From positions 806,001-870,000 of the forward strand of contig NC_015500.1 in assembly GCF_000212415.1 (NCBI RefSeq): a stretch of 64,000 nt of DNA. The letters run 5' to 3'. A model generated the notes under the pieces. It worked only from the letters and a program-made list of their open reading frames with translations, had not been told where the DNA came from and made no database searches. The number at the start of each line of letters is the position of its first letter. Position 1 is the first letter of the stretch. Below are positions 1 through 8,928 of the stretch, piece after piece. A program made the translations under genes and the position numbers. Source of the DNA: Treponema brennaborense DSM 12168 (lineage in GTDB: Bacteria; Spirochaetota; Spirochaetia; Treponematales; Treponemataceae).

Positions 1-254
1 ATATTCTTCCCGTGTTCGACGATTTGGTGCGGCGCGGGGCTGATCCCGACCGGATGTTCAACACGTTCAACATGGGAATCGGTTTCATATTGGCCGTATC
101 GGCGTCCGCCGCCGACGGTATCATCGACGAGTTCAAACGATTCGCGGCATCCGACGCCGGCTGCTGTGCCGGTATGGGCGTGTATAAAATGGGACGCGTC
201 GCCGCTGCAGCCGGTGAAGTACGCGGACAGGCGGACGAGGTGCTGTTTGAATAG
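1..254 (+). CDS. purM: Phosphoribosylformylglycinamidine cyclo-ligase, C-terminal end (partial)
   Basis: This is the 3' end of purM; the gene begins outside the window. The reading frame is open from the first bases and stops at TAG 252-254. The visible residues include FNMGIGF, the glycine-rich stretch near the C-terminus of PurM (AIR synthetase), which closes the imidazole ring to give aminoimidazole ribotide in purine synthesis. About 83 residues are visible of a family length near 340. The next gene in the pathway, purN, overlaps its end by a few bases, so the two are probably co-transcribed and translationally coupled. The family assignment rests on the C-terminal motif and the purN neighbour. 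Confidence 0.85.
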   Translation, partial: ILPVFDDLVRRGADPDRMFNTFNMGIGFILAVSASAADGIIDEFKRFAASDAGCCAGMGVYKMGRVAAAAGEVRGQADEVLFE

Positions 255-1332
255 TTCCGGTGAACTGCTGCCGGAGCAGTTTATCGGCGAATCGGTTACC
301 GTAACGGATTCGGCGTTCGACGCTTCGGTTATGGCTTCCGGCGCCCCCGGCGTTCCGTCGGTTTTTTCCTGGCGGGGCACTTCGTACCGGGTGCGCGCGG
401 TGCTGCACACCGGCAAAACGAACCGTCCGTGCCGGCACGGTTCGGGCGAACGCTATATCGATAAACACGTGTACTGTGTTGAAACCGAAACCGGCGAAGT
501 TATGACTTTGTATTGCCGCCGGACGTCCGGCCGTAAAGCCGGCTGGACGCTGTATTCCCTTAGGAAAAAGGCTCGACCGATGATTCAATCTGATAAAAAA
601 ACAGCCGCCGCATCGTCCGGACCGCTGCGTGTCGCCGTGCTCGTTTCGGGCGGCGGAACGAATTTGCAGGCCATTATAGACGAGCAGCGCCGTATGAACC
701 GGCTCGCCGCCGGCGCTTTTGCAGAAGGCAGTGTCTGCGCGAATGGCGTTTTTGCAGAAGGCGGCGCCGATACGGATGACGTCGCCGCGTGTCCGTATGA
801 AGTGTGCGCCGTATTCAGCGACCGTAAAGACGCCTACGCGCTTGAGCGCGCGCGGCAAGCCGGAATTCCTGCCGAAATCGTGAGCCCGTACGCAGTGCTC
901 GGCGCCGATAAGGCGAAAAGTGCGACGCGCGACGAAAAGCGCTTCGCCGTGTCAGACCGCGTACTCGCGCTTTCTCGTGCGTATGAAGCGGATATTCTGG
1001 TGCTTGCGGGGTTTTTGACCGTACTGGGCGGCGCCGTTATCGACGCGTACGGCGGCCGTATCATCAACCTGCATCCGGCGCTGCTGCCTAAATTCGGCGG
1101 CGAGGGGATGTGGGGCCGTCACGTGCACGAAGCGGTGCTTGCTTCCGGCGAAGCGGAATCCGGCTGCACGGTGCATTTGGTGGACGGCGGCTGCGATACG
1201 GGAAAGATCCTTTTGCAGCGCCGCGTTCCGGTGCTGCCCGGCGATACGCCCGAAACGCTGTATGCGCGGATCGCACCGTGCGAGCACGAAGCGCTCGTTG
1301 CCGGCATAAAAATGCTTGCGGAATTACGGTAG
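247..1332 (+). CDS. purN: PurN glycinamide ribonucleotide formyltransferase with DUF6504-like N-terminal domain
   Basis: From about position 610 the protein is a clear PurN: VLVSGGGTNLQAIID, then HPALLPKFGGEGMWG (folate and substrate loop, with the catalytic His), and a C-terminal GCTVHLVDGGCDTGKILLQ. PurN transfers formyl from 10-formyl-THF to GAR in the cytoplasm. The frame stays open upstream to 166. The stretch 265-560 reads like a separate small domain (EQFIGESVTVT, FSWRGTSYRV, ERYIDKHVYCVETETGEVM, GWTLYS), resembling the DUF6504 family. I chose TTG 247, which has GACGAGG upstream and overlaps the purM stop. ATG 580 with AGGAAAAAGG upstream would give an ordinary PurN of 250 residues. 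An internal 18-bp direct repeat (712-729 and 745-762) adds a small insertion near residues 156-172. Function of the N-terminal domain is unknown. Confidence 0.75.
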   Translation: MNSSGELLPEQFIGESVTVTDSAFDASVMASGAPGVPSVFSWRGTSYRVRAVLHTGKTNRPCRHGSGERYIDKHVYCVETETGEVMTLYCRRTSGRKAGWTLYSLRKKARPMIQSDKKTAAASSGPLRVAVLVSGGGTNLQAIIDEQRRMNRLAAGAFAEGSVCANGVFAEGGADTDDVAACPYEVCAVFSDRKDAYALERARQAGIPAEIVSPYAVLGADKAKSATRDEKRFAVSDRVLALSRAYEADILVLAGFLTVLGGAVIDAYGGRIINLHPALLPKFGGEGMWGRHVHEAVLASGEAESGCTVHLVDGGCDTGKILLQRRVPVLPGDTPETLYARIAPCEHEALVAGIKMLAELR

Positions 1333-1416
1333 AACGGACTGAACTCCGCGTATTGTGATTACCATGCAGTCCGTATTCCCGCGTACGCCTGAACTGCATG
1401 GCCGCCGTCCGTTTTT
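1333..1416 (+). terminator. Probable terminator after purN
   Basis: AACGGAC at 1333-1339 can pair with GTCCGTT at 1407-1413, enclosing a second nine-base stem, CCATGCAGT (1362-1370) with ACTGCATGG (1393-1401). A run of five T follows the outer stem. It sits between convergent purN and the gntP-type gene. The long loop makes it only moderately convincing. Confidence 0.45.
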
Positions 1417-2785
1417 ACATGAAAATATTCAGTACTAAGAGTTCCGCAAAAGAAACTGCCCAGGCGATGGTCGTCGTGACTGACCATACTCGTATCTGTT
1501 CTTTCGTTTCAGTGATTCCGGTAAATCTGTTGACTACCCAATAGAAACTGTCGTTAAAATATGAGAAAAACAACGAACCGCTGCAGGCTGCTAACGCTCC
1601 TAAAACCATGTTCCCTCCCGCCGCGGCAACGATCGGAGCCGTTATTCCCGCCGCCGTAATCATCGCGACGGTACCGGACCCTTGTACGAAGCGTACTAAG
1701 GTTGCGATAACGAACGGCAATAGTATGACCGGCAGGGGTGTTGCCGCTATTCCGGCGGCAATGTAATCACCGACTCCGGCCGCTTTTATTATTTGCCCCA
1801 AAGCTCCGCCGGCACCGGTTACTAAAATGATGATACCGGCTGATTTAATGCTTCCTTCCAATTCCGTGATTACTTCTTTTCTGGGTTTTTTCGGCGTAAG
1901 AGTATAAATTGCGAGAATAAGTCCGATGCTAACGGCGATGATCGGTTTTCCCAGAAAAATGAATATTGAAGCAACTCCGTTCGTTATCCGCAGCGCGCTC
2001 AGTACCGTATTCAGCAGAATCAGTATAATGGGAGTAAGCAGCGGAACAAACGCGGTAAAAGTTGAAGGCATACGGGTTTCACATTCCGTATCGGCGGTTT
2101 CGGATACGGAGCTCTGATAGGGAGGTCTGATCCATCCGTCGTCCGTTTCACTCGGAATCTGATAGATTTTTTTGCCCAGATATTTTCCGTAGAACATGCA
2201 CGCTACTGCGGGCAAGACTGATATCGCCAGGGCTAACAGCAGAAAAGATCCGATATCCACTCCGAACGTTCCCGCAACTCCCAACGGACCCGGCGTCGGC
2301 GGCACCAGCGAATGGGTAATCACCAGTCCCGCTGCAAGCGCTATGCTCAAACTGACTATCGACTTTTTCGTTCGCCGGGAAATGGCTTTTGCCAAAGGAG
2401 AAAGGATTACGAAGCCCGAATCACAAAAAATGGGAATGGAAACCAGAAATCCCGTCAGTGCCATGGCCATTTCTTCTTTGCCTTTCCCGAATAATTTCAA
2501 GAATGTTCGAGCCATCCGTTCGGCAGCGCCTGAAATTTCAAAAATTTTCCCCATCATAACGCCCATTCCGATGATAATACCGATACTGCCTAAGGTTCCT
2601 CCGAAGCCTCCCGTTATCGCTGCAATAACGTCGTTTCCTTTCATTCCGCCGCCGAGTCCTATAATGCACGAAGCTACGATCAGCGCAATAAAAACATGCA
2701 GTTTTGTTCTTAAAATCAGCAGAATAAGTACCGATAAGCCGATTCCCAGTGCAATCAACATTTGTCCACCTGAAATACCATTCAT
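1415..2785 (-). CDS. GntP-family sugar-acid/H+ symporter
   Basis: 456 residues, almost entirely hydrophobic with roughly twelve membrane segments, matching the GntP/GntT/DsdX family in length and style. The central stretch with SIPIFCDSGFVIL and SLVPPTPGP is characteristic of the family. GntP proteins import gluconate and related sugar acids with protons across the inner membrane. ATG 2785 is preceded by AAGGAGGCACGTT. It is the last gene of a minus-strand cluster with a PdxA2-type dehydrogenase and a DUF1537 kinase, so the likely substrate is a four-carbon acid such as D-threonate or D-erythronate rather than gluconate; that is inference from context. Confidence 0.85.
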   Translation of the reverse strand: MNGISGGQMLIALGIGLSVLILLILRTKLHVFIALIVASCIIGLGGGMKGNDVIAAITGGFGGTLGSIGIIIGMGVMMGKIFEISGAAERMARTFLKLFGKGKEEMAMALTGFLVSIPIFCDSGFVILSPLAKAISRRTKKSIVSLSIALAAGLVITHSLVPPTPGPLGVAGTFGVDIGSFLLLALAISVLPAVACMFYGKYLGKKIYQIPSETDDGWIRPPYQSSVSETADTECETRMPSTFTAFVPLLTPIILILLNTVLSALRITNGVASIFIFLGKPIIAVSIGLILAIYTLTPKKPRKEVITELEGSIKSAGIIILVTGAGGALGQIIKAAGVGDYIAAGIAATPLPVILLPFVIATLVRFVQGSGTVAMITAAGITAPIVAAAGGNMVLGALAACSGSLFFSYFNDSFYWVVNRFTGITETKEQIRVWSVTTTIAWAVSFAELLVLNIFM

Positions 2786-2882
2786 AACGTGCCTCCTTAA
2801 TGCAACGCTTCGTATCTTTCAACGCGGGAAATATCAATTTTAAATTATGGGTTAGATTTATGGGTTAGATGAGGTTTCCTTT

Positions 2883-3884
2883 TTATTCTTGCGTAAATTT
2901 TACGGCGTATTTTGCCCCCAAGCGTATCGCTTCAATCATGCTTACGGCGCTCGCGCTGCCCGTTCCCGCAATATCCATGGCCGTACCGTGGTCGACGGAT
3001 GTCCGCAGAATAGGCATACCTCCGGTAACGGAAACGGTACGTTCAAAATCCAACGTTTTGGCGGCAATATGCCCTTGATCGTGGTACAGCGACAGCACGC
3101 TGTTGAATTTTCCTTGCAGTGTTAAATGAAATACGGAGTCTGCTCCTATGGGACCGGCGACGTTGTAGCCTTCCGACTGAAGTTCCTGTACCGCGGGAAT
3201 GACTTCCGTTGTCTCTTCATTTCCGAAAAGGCCGTGCTCGCCGCTGTGAGGATTCAAGCCGGCGACTGCCATGGTTCCCTGCTGAACACCGAGTGTCTTC
3301 AGCATTTTGTAACAGCGTTTTACGTAATCTTTAATTCGGTCTTTTTTTACCATATCACATGCCGCTCTTAACGATACGTGACGGGTCAGAAAGAAAATGC
3401 GTAATCCCCGCACTTCAAACATGGTAAGCGGATCTTCCGTGTGAGTAAGCGCGCCGAATATTTCGGTATGACCTATATACGGTATGCCTCCGGCTTTTAA
3501 AGCTTCCTTGTTGATCGGAGTTGTCGCAATCGCCGATACTTTTTTTGCCAAAGCCAGTTCGATACTTTTTTCAATATAGCTGAACGCCGCCCTGCCGCAC
3601 ATTCCGTCGATTTGACCGAATCGGAAACGGGTCGTGTCGATATTATCAATGGGCAGCAGGTTTATCGTGCCCTGAGCGTATCTGCATTCCGAGGGATCTT
3701 GTATTCGGCGTATACGGAGCGGCAGTCCCGTTATTTTTACCGCTTCTTCCATTATACGGCTGTCTCCTATTATAAGACAATTTATGTCTTTCTGAATCCG
3801 TTCATCGTACAGGGCTTTTGCAATAATTTCCGGCCCTATGCCGGCGGGATCGCCCATCGGAATCGCAATACACGGTTTGGTCAT
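2883..3884 (-). CDS. pdxA2: PdxA-family 4-phospho-threonate/erythronate dehydrogenase
   Basis: 333 residues covering the whole PdxA family. Seen: [11 protein letters not shown] at the N-terminus, [11 protein letters not shown] near residue 138, [11 protein letters not shown], and [12 protein letters not shown] near residue 250, carrying the metal-binding His residues. Classical PdxA oxidises 4-phosphohydroxythreonine in pyridoxal phosphate synthesis. When it sits next to a DUF1537 kinase the family member (PdxA2) oxidises and decarboxylates 4-phospho-D-threonate or 4-phospho-D-erythronate to DHAP. The neighbours here are exactly that kinase, a GntP permease and a DeoR regulator, so the catabolic role is preferred. 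ATG 3884 has TTTGGAGGAAGT upstream. Confidence 0.88.
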   Translation of the reverse strand: MTKPCIAIPMGDPAGIGPEIIAKALYDERIQKDINCLIIGDSRIMEEAVKITGLPLRIRRIQDPSECRYAQGTINLLPIDNIDTTRFRFGQIDGMCGRAAFSYIEKSIELALAKKVSAIATTPINKEALKAGGIPYIGHTEIFGALTHTEDPLTMFEVRGLRIFFLTRHVSLRAACDMVKKDRIKDYVKRCYKMLKTLGVQQGTMAVAGLNPHSGEHGLFGNEETTEVIPAVQELQSEGYNVAGPIGADSVFHLTLQGKFNSVLSLYHDQGHIAAKTLDFERTVSVTGGMPILRTSVDHGTAMDIAGTGSASAVSMIEAIRLGAKYAVKFTQE

Positions 3885-3920
3885 ACTTCCTCCAAATAAT
3901 AAACAGTAATACGAAAATTT

Positions 3921-5231
3921 TTATAAAAGCAAACGTTCCTGCATGTACAAAATGCATCGTTTCATGGCGTCTTTATCTCCTGCCATACCTCCTTTCGTAA
4001 TGATTTTGAGTCCTGCATATTTTCCGCCGATAAACTCGCCGTATGCAGCGAGCGGCAGTACTTCTCCTATCAGTTTTATACCGGAAACTTGCAGCTGCTT
4101 GCTGACGGCAACGGTAATATCGCCTCCGCAGGTATATATACCTGCAAAATCGGGTGCTTCCCGTAATATCGCGTGAGTAATTTCCGCAAAAGCAGTGTTT
4201 ATCAAATCCGATAAATGGGCTGCCGTGCATTCCTGCCGTGCCGTATAATGCGAAAAATCGACTCTGTTTTCGGGATATATGCCGTCTCCGTAAATACAGG
4301 AAATTTGACTGTTTTCATATCCTGCAAGGAATTCGCCGACCGTTCTCCGTATTTCCCTTTGCCTGCTTTGTTCGCCGTTCACAAGTTCCTTCGTTCTGAT
4401 ACACACCGAATGAACCGATTGTGAAAGAAACAGTTCGTCTATCTGCATCCGCGCTACGGGATTAACGCTGCCGACGACGGCGAGCAGTTTCATGTTTTTT
4501 TTCTGCTCTTTCGGAATAATCGTTTTGCGTACTACCGTTGCGCTGAACGGGCCCGGATCTACGCATATAAAAGGGATTCCGCTTTCGATCCCCGCTTCTG
4601 CAATAAGATTCAAATCTTCCTGCGATATGCAGTCGAAAAGTATTATTCTTTTCCCTTCCGTTTTTGCTTCGATTATACGCGAAATGAGATGATTTTTTCC
4701 TTTTTGCAAGTCGTCTATGTACAAAACGAGCGCGTCGTATGCGGATTGCCTGCAAATCAGATTGCGTACTGAAGAAGACGTAACGGGCGTTTTCGGATCT
4801 ATCGCCGCTTCCGTTTTGTGAAGGGGAACGGAATTGACAAGCATATATCCGCCGCAGACTATTCTGCCCGATTCGGGAAAACAGGGCACAATGAATGCGA
4901 CGTACGGAGCTCCCACTGCGTCAAGCAGCGCGTCGATTTCCGTTCCGATGTTTCCCCGCAGCGTACTGTCTATCCGTTTGCAGAAAATACGGGTATCCTG
5001 CGCCGCAAGCATTTTTACTGCGATAAATACGCGCTCGTACGCAACTTCAGGATCAATGGCGCGGCTGTCCGTAGGATAAATGATACAGTCGCAGTTTCGA
5101 GTTACGGATTTTTCAAAACGCTCCATATCCGTAACGGTAAAGGACTGATAGTTTATTTTTTGCAGCAGTACGCCGGTTGCATTCGCTCCCGTCAGGTCGT
5201 CGGCAATAATAAGGCATTGTGCCATGTCCAT
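3921..5231 (-). CDS. DUF1537 four-carbon acid-sugar kinase
   Basis: 436 residues, the usual length of the four-carbon acid-sugar kinase family. The N-terminal domain has LIIADDLTGANATG (residues 6-19). The C-terminal nucleotide-binding domain has CGGDITVAVSKQL and then GEVLPLAAYGEFIGGKYAG followed by TKGGMAGD. These kinases phosphorylate D-threonate, D-erythronate or related acids at O4, giving the substrate of the adjacent PdxA2. The start ATG 5231 overlaps the deoR stop by one base (TAATG). The AAGGAT ribosome site lies too close to it, so the second ATG at 5225 may be the true start. Substrate cannot be told from sequence alone. Confidence 0.88.
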   Translation of the reverse strand: MDMAQCLIIADDLTGANATGVLLQKINYQSFTVTDMERFEKSVTRNCDCIIYPTDSRAIDPEVAYERVFIAVKMLAAQDTRIFCKRIDSTLRGNIGTEIDALLDAVGAPYVAFIVPCFPESGRIVCGGYMLVNSVPLHKTEAAIDPKTPVTSSSVRNLICRQSAYDALVLYIDDLQKGKNHLISRIIEAKTEGKRIILFDCISQEDLNLIAEAGIESGIPFICVDPGPFSATVVRKTIIPKEQKKNMKLLAVVGSVNPVARMQIDELFLSQSVHSVCIRTKELVNGEQSRQREIRRTVGEFLAGYENSQISCIYGDGIYPENRVDFSHYTARQECTAAHLSDLINTAFAEITHAILREAPDFAGIYTCGGDITVAVSKQLQVSGIKLIGEVLPLAAYGEFIGGKYAGLKIITKGGMAGDKDAMKRCILYMQERLLL

Positions 5232-5977
5232 TATCCTTTTATAAGCGTAATATTTTTTTGCAGCAAAAGTTGTTGTTCCGATTGCGAAAATTCTTTCGTA
5301 GTAATTACACCGGTATAGTCCGCAAGTGAATTAATCCGCGTCATTGCCTGTTTATAAAATTTACTTGAATCCACCGTGAGAAACGAAGAACAGCTGTTTT
5401 TCACGATGAGTCTTTTCAGTTCCGCTTTAGCGGCGGTGGGCGTCAGAACATCAAAACGTTGGTCGATACACGGCGCACCGATAAACGAAACGTCGAAACG
5501 CATGTTTTCGAGCATGTTATTCGTAAACCAGCCGATCATGCTGCCGGTTTTCTTCTGTACCTCTCCGCCGCAGACGAACAGCTGCACTTCGGATCGTTTC
5601 AGGTGATTGGCAATTTCCAAATCTGCCGTTACCACTTTTAAAGACGGAAATTCACTGAGTAATAAGGCAATCTGCCAGGTGGTGGTTCCGGCGTCAAGAA
5701 AAACGGTACTGTTTTCTTCTACAAAACGGAGCGCCGTACGGGCGATATGTTGTTTTTCTTCCAGATTGCTTATTTGTTTTTCCTGATAAGGAGTTTCCCG
5801 TTTTAAGAGGGCCCCGCCGTGGCAGCGGTCTATCAGGCCGTTTTTTGCCAATTTTGCAAGATCGCGGCGGATTGTCATTGTGCTGACATTTGTTTCATTG
5901 GCCAGCGTTTCTACGTGAACCGCTTTCCCTGTCTTTATTTTTTCCAAAATAAACTGTATCCGTTCCCGTTCAAGCAT
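5231..5977 (-). CDS. DeoR/GlpR-family transcriptional regulator
   Basis: 248 residues. The N-terminal winged helix-turn-helix has ETNVSTMTIRRDLAKLAKNG (about residues 27-46), and the C-terminal half is the DeoR sensor domain with DAGTTTWQIA, the phosphosugar-binding site of the family. DeoR proteins usually repress a sugar operon and release DNA on binding a phosphorylated intermediate. It is the first gene of the minus-strand unit deoR-kinase-pdxA2-gntP, with promoter and iterons just upstream, so autorepression and control of the whole cluster is likely. The ligand may be 4-phospho-threonate or -erythronate (inference). Confidence 0.9.
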   Translation of the reverse strand: MLERERIQFILEKIKTGKAVHVETLANETNVSTMTIRRDLAKLAKNGLIDRCHGGALLKRETPYQEKQISNLEEKQHIARTALRFVEENSTVFLDAGTTTWQIALLLSEFPSLKVVTADLEIANHLKRSEVQLFVCGGEVQKKTGSMIGWFTNNMLENMRFDVSFIGAPCIDQRFDVLTPTAAKAELKRLIVKNSCSSFLTVDSSKFYKQAMTRINSLADYTGVITTKEFSQSEQQLLLQKNITLIKG

Positions 5978-5993
5978 GATACGGTGTCTCCTG

Positions 5994-6057
5994 TGTTTGT
6001 ATTTGTTTGATTCTGTTTGAATATGTTTAAAGTAAACCCGAAGAGCGTATTTGTCAA
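5994..6057 (-). promoter_or_regulatory. Promoter with four 10-bp-spaced operator iterons for the sugar-acid operon
   Basis: On the minus strand there is TTGACA (plus 6052-6057), a 17-bp spacer and TACTTT (plus 6029-6034). Overlapping the -10 and running into the leader are four direct repeats read on the plus strand as TGTTTG at 5994, 6004 and 6014, and TGTTTA at 6024, spaced exactly 10 bp. Direct repeats at one helical turn are typical of DeoR/GlpR operators. Confidence 0.75.
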
Positions 6058-6101
6058 GCTTTTTTTTGATGATTCATGCAACTGATTACGGAAGGCTTCG
6101 T

Positions 6102-7499
6102 TTATACCGATTCGATTCCGGGAACGGCGACTGCCGGTAATATTCCGGTCAGCTGCGCTATGGCGAGGCCGTAATTCGTCAGGGGAATTCCCGCACGCCG
6201 GGCTTTTTCCTGACGCGCGAGCACGAACGCACGGTTAGCCATACACGAGCCGCATTGAATGATGAGGTCGTAGCGCGGTCGGCCGTTTTCATCCGTCAGC
6301 GTATCGGGAAAATCGGCGCCGCGGACGAATCGGATATGCACGCCGGGATATTTTTCGCGCAGCAGCCGGGGAATCTTTACGGTACCGATATCTTCCGAAA
6401 GCGGCGCGTGCGTACAGGCTTCGGCGATGAGGATGCTGCCGCCGTCCGGCAGCCGTTCCATGGCGTGCGCTCCTTCAAGGAACAGTTTGATGTCTCCTTT
6501 TTCCGCGGCTAGCAGAATGCTGAACGACGTGAGACGGGGCGCCGGCGAATCCGCCGTTTCGGGTCTTTTCGCTGAATCTGTCTCGTCCGCCGCTCCGGGT
6601 GTTCCCGCCGAATCCGCCGCGTCTGCCGTTTCGGGCGTAACGGCGGCGTTCGTTCCGTACCGTTCGTTCAGTTCGGTTCGGACGCGGGCGAATACCTGAC
6701 TGTCGGTAATAACGAGTTCCGGCGCAGCGATCAGGGCGCGCAGCGTGTGCGGAAACTGGTCGGCCGTACAGCAGAACGCGCGGCACTTTTTGTCGAGCAG
6801 TTCCCGAAGCACGCGTACTTGCGGCAGAATCAGCCTGCCTTTGGGCGCCTGTATGTCCTGCGGCATAACCAGAACGACGGCGTCTCCGGCGCGGCAGAGG
6901 TTGCCGGTGAGCGTCCGTTCCCGAAAATCTTCCGGTACGCAGCCGGCAATTGCGGTTCGTACGGTTTCGGTAACGGAGCCGCTTCCCGCGCTGAGCGTCA
7001 GAATCGGTATGGAAGCGGCGTCCGTTCCCGCCAAGCTGCTGACGGCTTCCTCAATACGGGCGCGGCAAACGGCGAGCGTCCGTGCGCTGATCGTGTCGGT
7101 TTTGTTCAGTATCAGAATACATTTTTTGCCGGCGTCCCGCAGCCGGCGCAGCCAGCGCAGTTCCGGTTCGGGCAGCGGCTGTCCGGTGAGGAGCGTGCCC
7201 GGTTCCCACACGAGCAGCGCGACGTCCGTTTTTTCGGCGGCAAGCAGCGTCTGCGCGATGCGTTTTTCTCCGAGTTCGCCCGTGTCGTCGAAGCCGGCCG
7301 TGTCTATGAACACGACCGGGCCGACGCCGTGCAGTTCCATCGGTTTGTATACCGGGTCAGTCGTGGTGCCTTTTACCGGCGAGGTCAGCGCGGCGTTCTG
7401 TCCGGTGATCGCGTTCAGCAGCGTCGACTTTCCGCTGTTCATTCTGCCGAAAATGCCCACGTGCAGCCGCTCTGAGATCGGAGTGTTTTCCATGCTCAT
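6102..7499 (-). CDS. hydF: FeFe-hydrogenase H-cluster maturation GTPase HydF
   Basis: 465 residues, longer than the usual 400 or so. The N-terminal GTPase domain has GRMNSGKSTLLN (P loop), GTTTDPV, DTAGFDD and NKTD. The C-terminal half carries the HydF iron-sulfur ligands, CTH and, about 60 residues later, CGSC. HydF is the scaffold on which the diiron subcluster made by HydE and HydG is assembled before delivery to HydA. An Ala/Asp/Ser/Thr-rich insertion around residues 285-325 (about 6525-6640) interrupts the region between the domains. It follows hydG by one base. No hydA lies in the window, so the hydrogenase itself must be encoded elsewhere. Confidence 0.93.
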   Translation of the reverse strand: MSMENTPISERLHVGIFGRMNSGKSTLLNAITGQNAALTSPVKGTTTDPVYKPMELHGVGPVVFIDTAGFDDTGELGEKRIAQTLLAAEKTDVALLVWEPGTLLTGQPLPEPELRWLRRLRDAGKKCILILNKTDTISARTLAVCRARIEEAVSSLAGTDAASIPILTLSAGSGSVTETVRTAIAGCVPEDFRERTLTGNLCRAGDAVVLVMPQDIQAPKGRLILPQVRVLRELLDKKCRAFCCTADQFPHTLRALIAAPELVITDSQVFARVRTELNERYGTNAAVTPETADAADSAGTPGAADETDSAKRPETADSPAPRLTSFSILLAAEKGDIKLFLEGAHAMERLPDGGSILIAEACTHAPLSEDIGTVKIPRLLREKYPGVHIRFVRGADFPDTLTDENGRPRYDLIIQCGSCMANRAFVLARQEKARRAGIPLTNYGLAIAQLTGILPAVAVPGIESV

Positions 7500-7500
7500 G

Positions 7501-8928
7501 TTAAAACCTGAAATCCCTTTGTCCGTTTTCTTCTTCCTGCAAATGGCGCTGCGCGGCGGCGCGGATCTTCGGGTCGGGAATATGCGGCAGTTCGTTCCGA
7601 ATGCAGCGTTCGCCCCACAGTTTGGTTTCGGGAAGCGCGTAATCTTCCAGATATTCTTTGAGGGTCATCAGTGCGTTCGGATGGCAGCAGTTCGCGATCT
7701 GTCCCGATTTGACCAGCGCCATAAAACGGTCGCCCGTTCGTCCCGCGCGGTAGCACGCGGTGCAGAAACTGGGAACGTAGTTCAGCTGCAGCAGCCAGCG
7801 CACTATTTCATCGAGTGTGCGCGTGTCGTTTACGTCGAATTGCGCGGTGTCGTTTTCGGAATCGCCGCTGCGTACGTCTTCGGCGTATCCGCCGACGCTG
7901 GTGCGGGAGCCGCCTGAGATTTGGCTGACGCCCAACTGGAGTATTTTTTCTCTGGTTTGCCGGCTTTCCCTTGTCGAAACGATCATGCCGGTATACGGAA
8001 CGGCGATTCTGATGACGGTAACGATTTTAGCGAACGTTTCGTCGTCGATCGCGTTTGAAAAAGCCGCCGGGTCGATGTCGTCGGCGGGACGGATGCGCGG
8101 GACGCTGATCGTGTGCGGTCCGACGCCTTTCGCCGCTTCCAAATGTTCGGCGTGCATCAGCAATCCCACGAAGTCGTATCGATACAGATTCAGCCCGAAC
8201 AGGACGCCGCAGCCGACGTCGTCTATGCCGCCGTCCATCGCCCTATCCATTGCTTCGGTGTGCCACGCGTAGTTGCTTTTGGGACCGGTCGGGTGCAGCC
8301 GCTCGTATGCTTCTTTGTTATACGTTTCCTGAAACAGAATGTACGTTCCGATTCCGGCGTCTTTGAGCATTTTATACTCCGAAACGGTGGTGGCCGCGAT
8401 GTTTACGTTTACCCGGCGGATGGCGCCGTTTTTGTGTTTGATGGAGTAAATGGTGTCGATGCTTTCCAGAACGTATTCGATGGGATTCATCGTCGGATGT
8501 TCGCCTGCTTCCAGTGCCAGCCGCTTGTGTCCCATATCCTGCAGCGCGGTAACTTCTTTTCTGATTTCATCTTGAGTGAGCTTTTTGCGCGGAATGTGTT
8601 TGTTTACCGCGTGATACGGGCAGTACGTGCAGCCGTTCACGCAGTAATTGGAGAGATACAGCGGCGCAAAAAGAACGATCCGGTTGCCGTAGAGTTTCCG
8701 TTTGATAGTTTGCGCCACATCGCTCATCCGCCGGTTCAAATCCGGCAGATCGCATTCCAAAAGGACGGCGGCTTCCCGATGGGTAAGTCCTTTGCAGTCT
8801 TTTGCCCGCTCGAGCAATTTTTCAACGAGTGATCTGTCGCTTTTGTGTTCCCGCGCCCATTGCAGGGTGTCGAGAATTTCTTCATGATTGATAAAGTCCG
8901 CGGCGTGAGCCGATTTTACGTTATACAT
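7501..8928 (-). CDS. hydG: FeFe-hydrogenase radical SAM maturase HydG (tyrosine lyase)
   Basis: 475 residues, normal for HydG. The radical-SAM cluster motif CVNGCTYC lies near residue 100. The C-terminal auxiliary cluster motif is CTAC followed by CC about 23 residues on (ANCCHPNAL), the CX2CX22C arrangement unique to HydG. The enzyme cleaves tyrosine to p-cresol, CO and cyanide and builds an Fe(CO)2CN synthon for the H-cluster. It overlaps the end of hydE by 8 bp, showing tight coupling in the order TM1266-like, hydE, hydG, hydF. Confidence 0.95.
   Translation of the reverse strand: MYNVKSAHAADFINHEEILDTLQWAREHKSDRSLVEKLLERAKDCKGLTHREAAVLLECDLPDLNRRMSDVAQTIKRKLYGNRIVLFAPLYLSNYCVNGCTYCPYHAVNKHIPRKKLTQDEIRKEVTALQDMGHKRLALEAGEHPTMNPIEYVLESIDTIYSIKHKNGAIRRVNVNIAATTVSEYKMLKDAGIGTYILFQETYNKEAYERLHPTGPKSNYAWHTEAMDRAMDGGIDDVGCGVLFGLNLYRYDFVGLLMHAEHLEAAKGVGPHTISVPRIRPADDIDPAAFSNAIDDETFAKIVTVIRIAVPYTGMIVSTRESRQTREKILQLGVSQISGGSRTSVGGYAEDVRSGDSENDTAQFDVNDTRTLDEIVRWLLQLNYVPSFCTACYRAGRTGDRFMALVKSGQIANCCHPNALMTLKEYLEDYALPETKLWGERCIRNELPHIPDPKIRAAAQRHLQEEENGQRDFRF

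Noticed and set aside
6745-7917. A 390-residue plus-strand frame across hydF and hydG
   Set aside because: It crosses two well-supported minus-strand genes and has no start site or domain.
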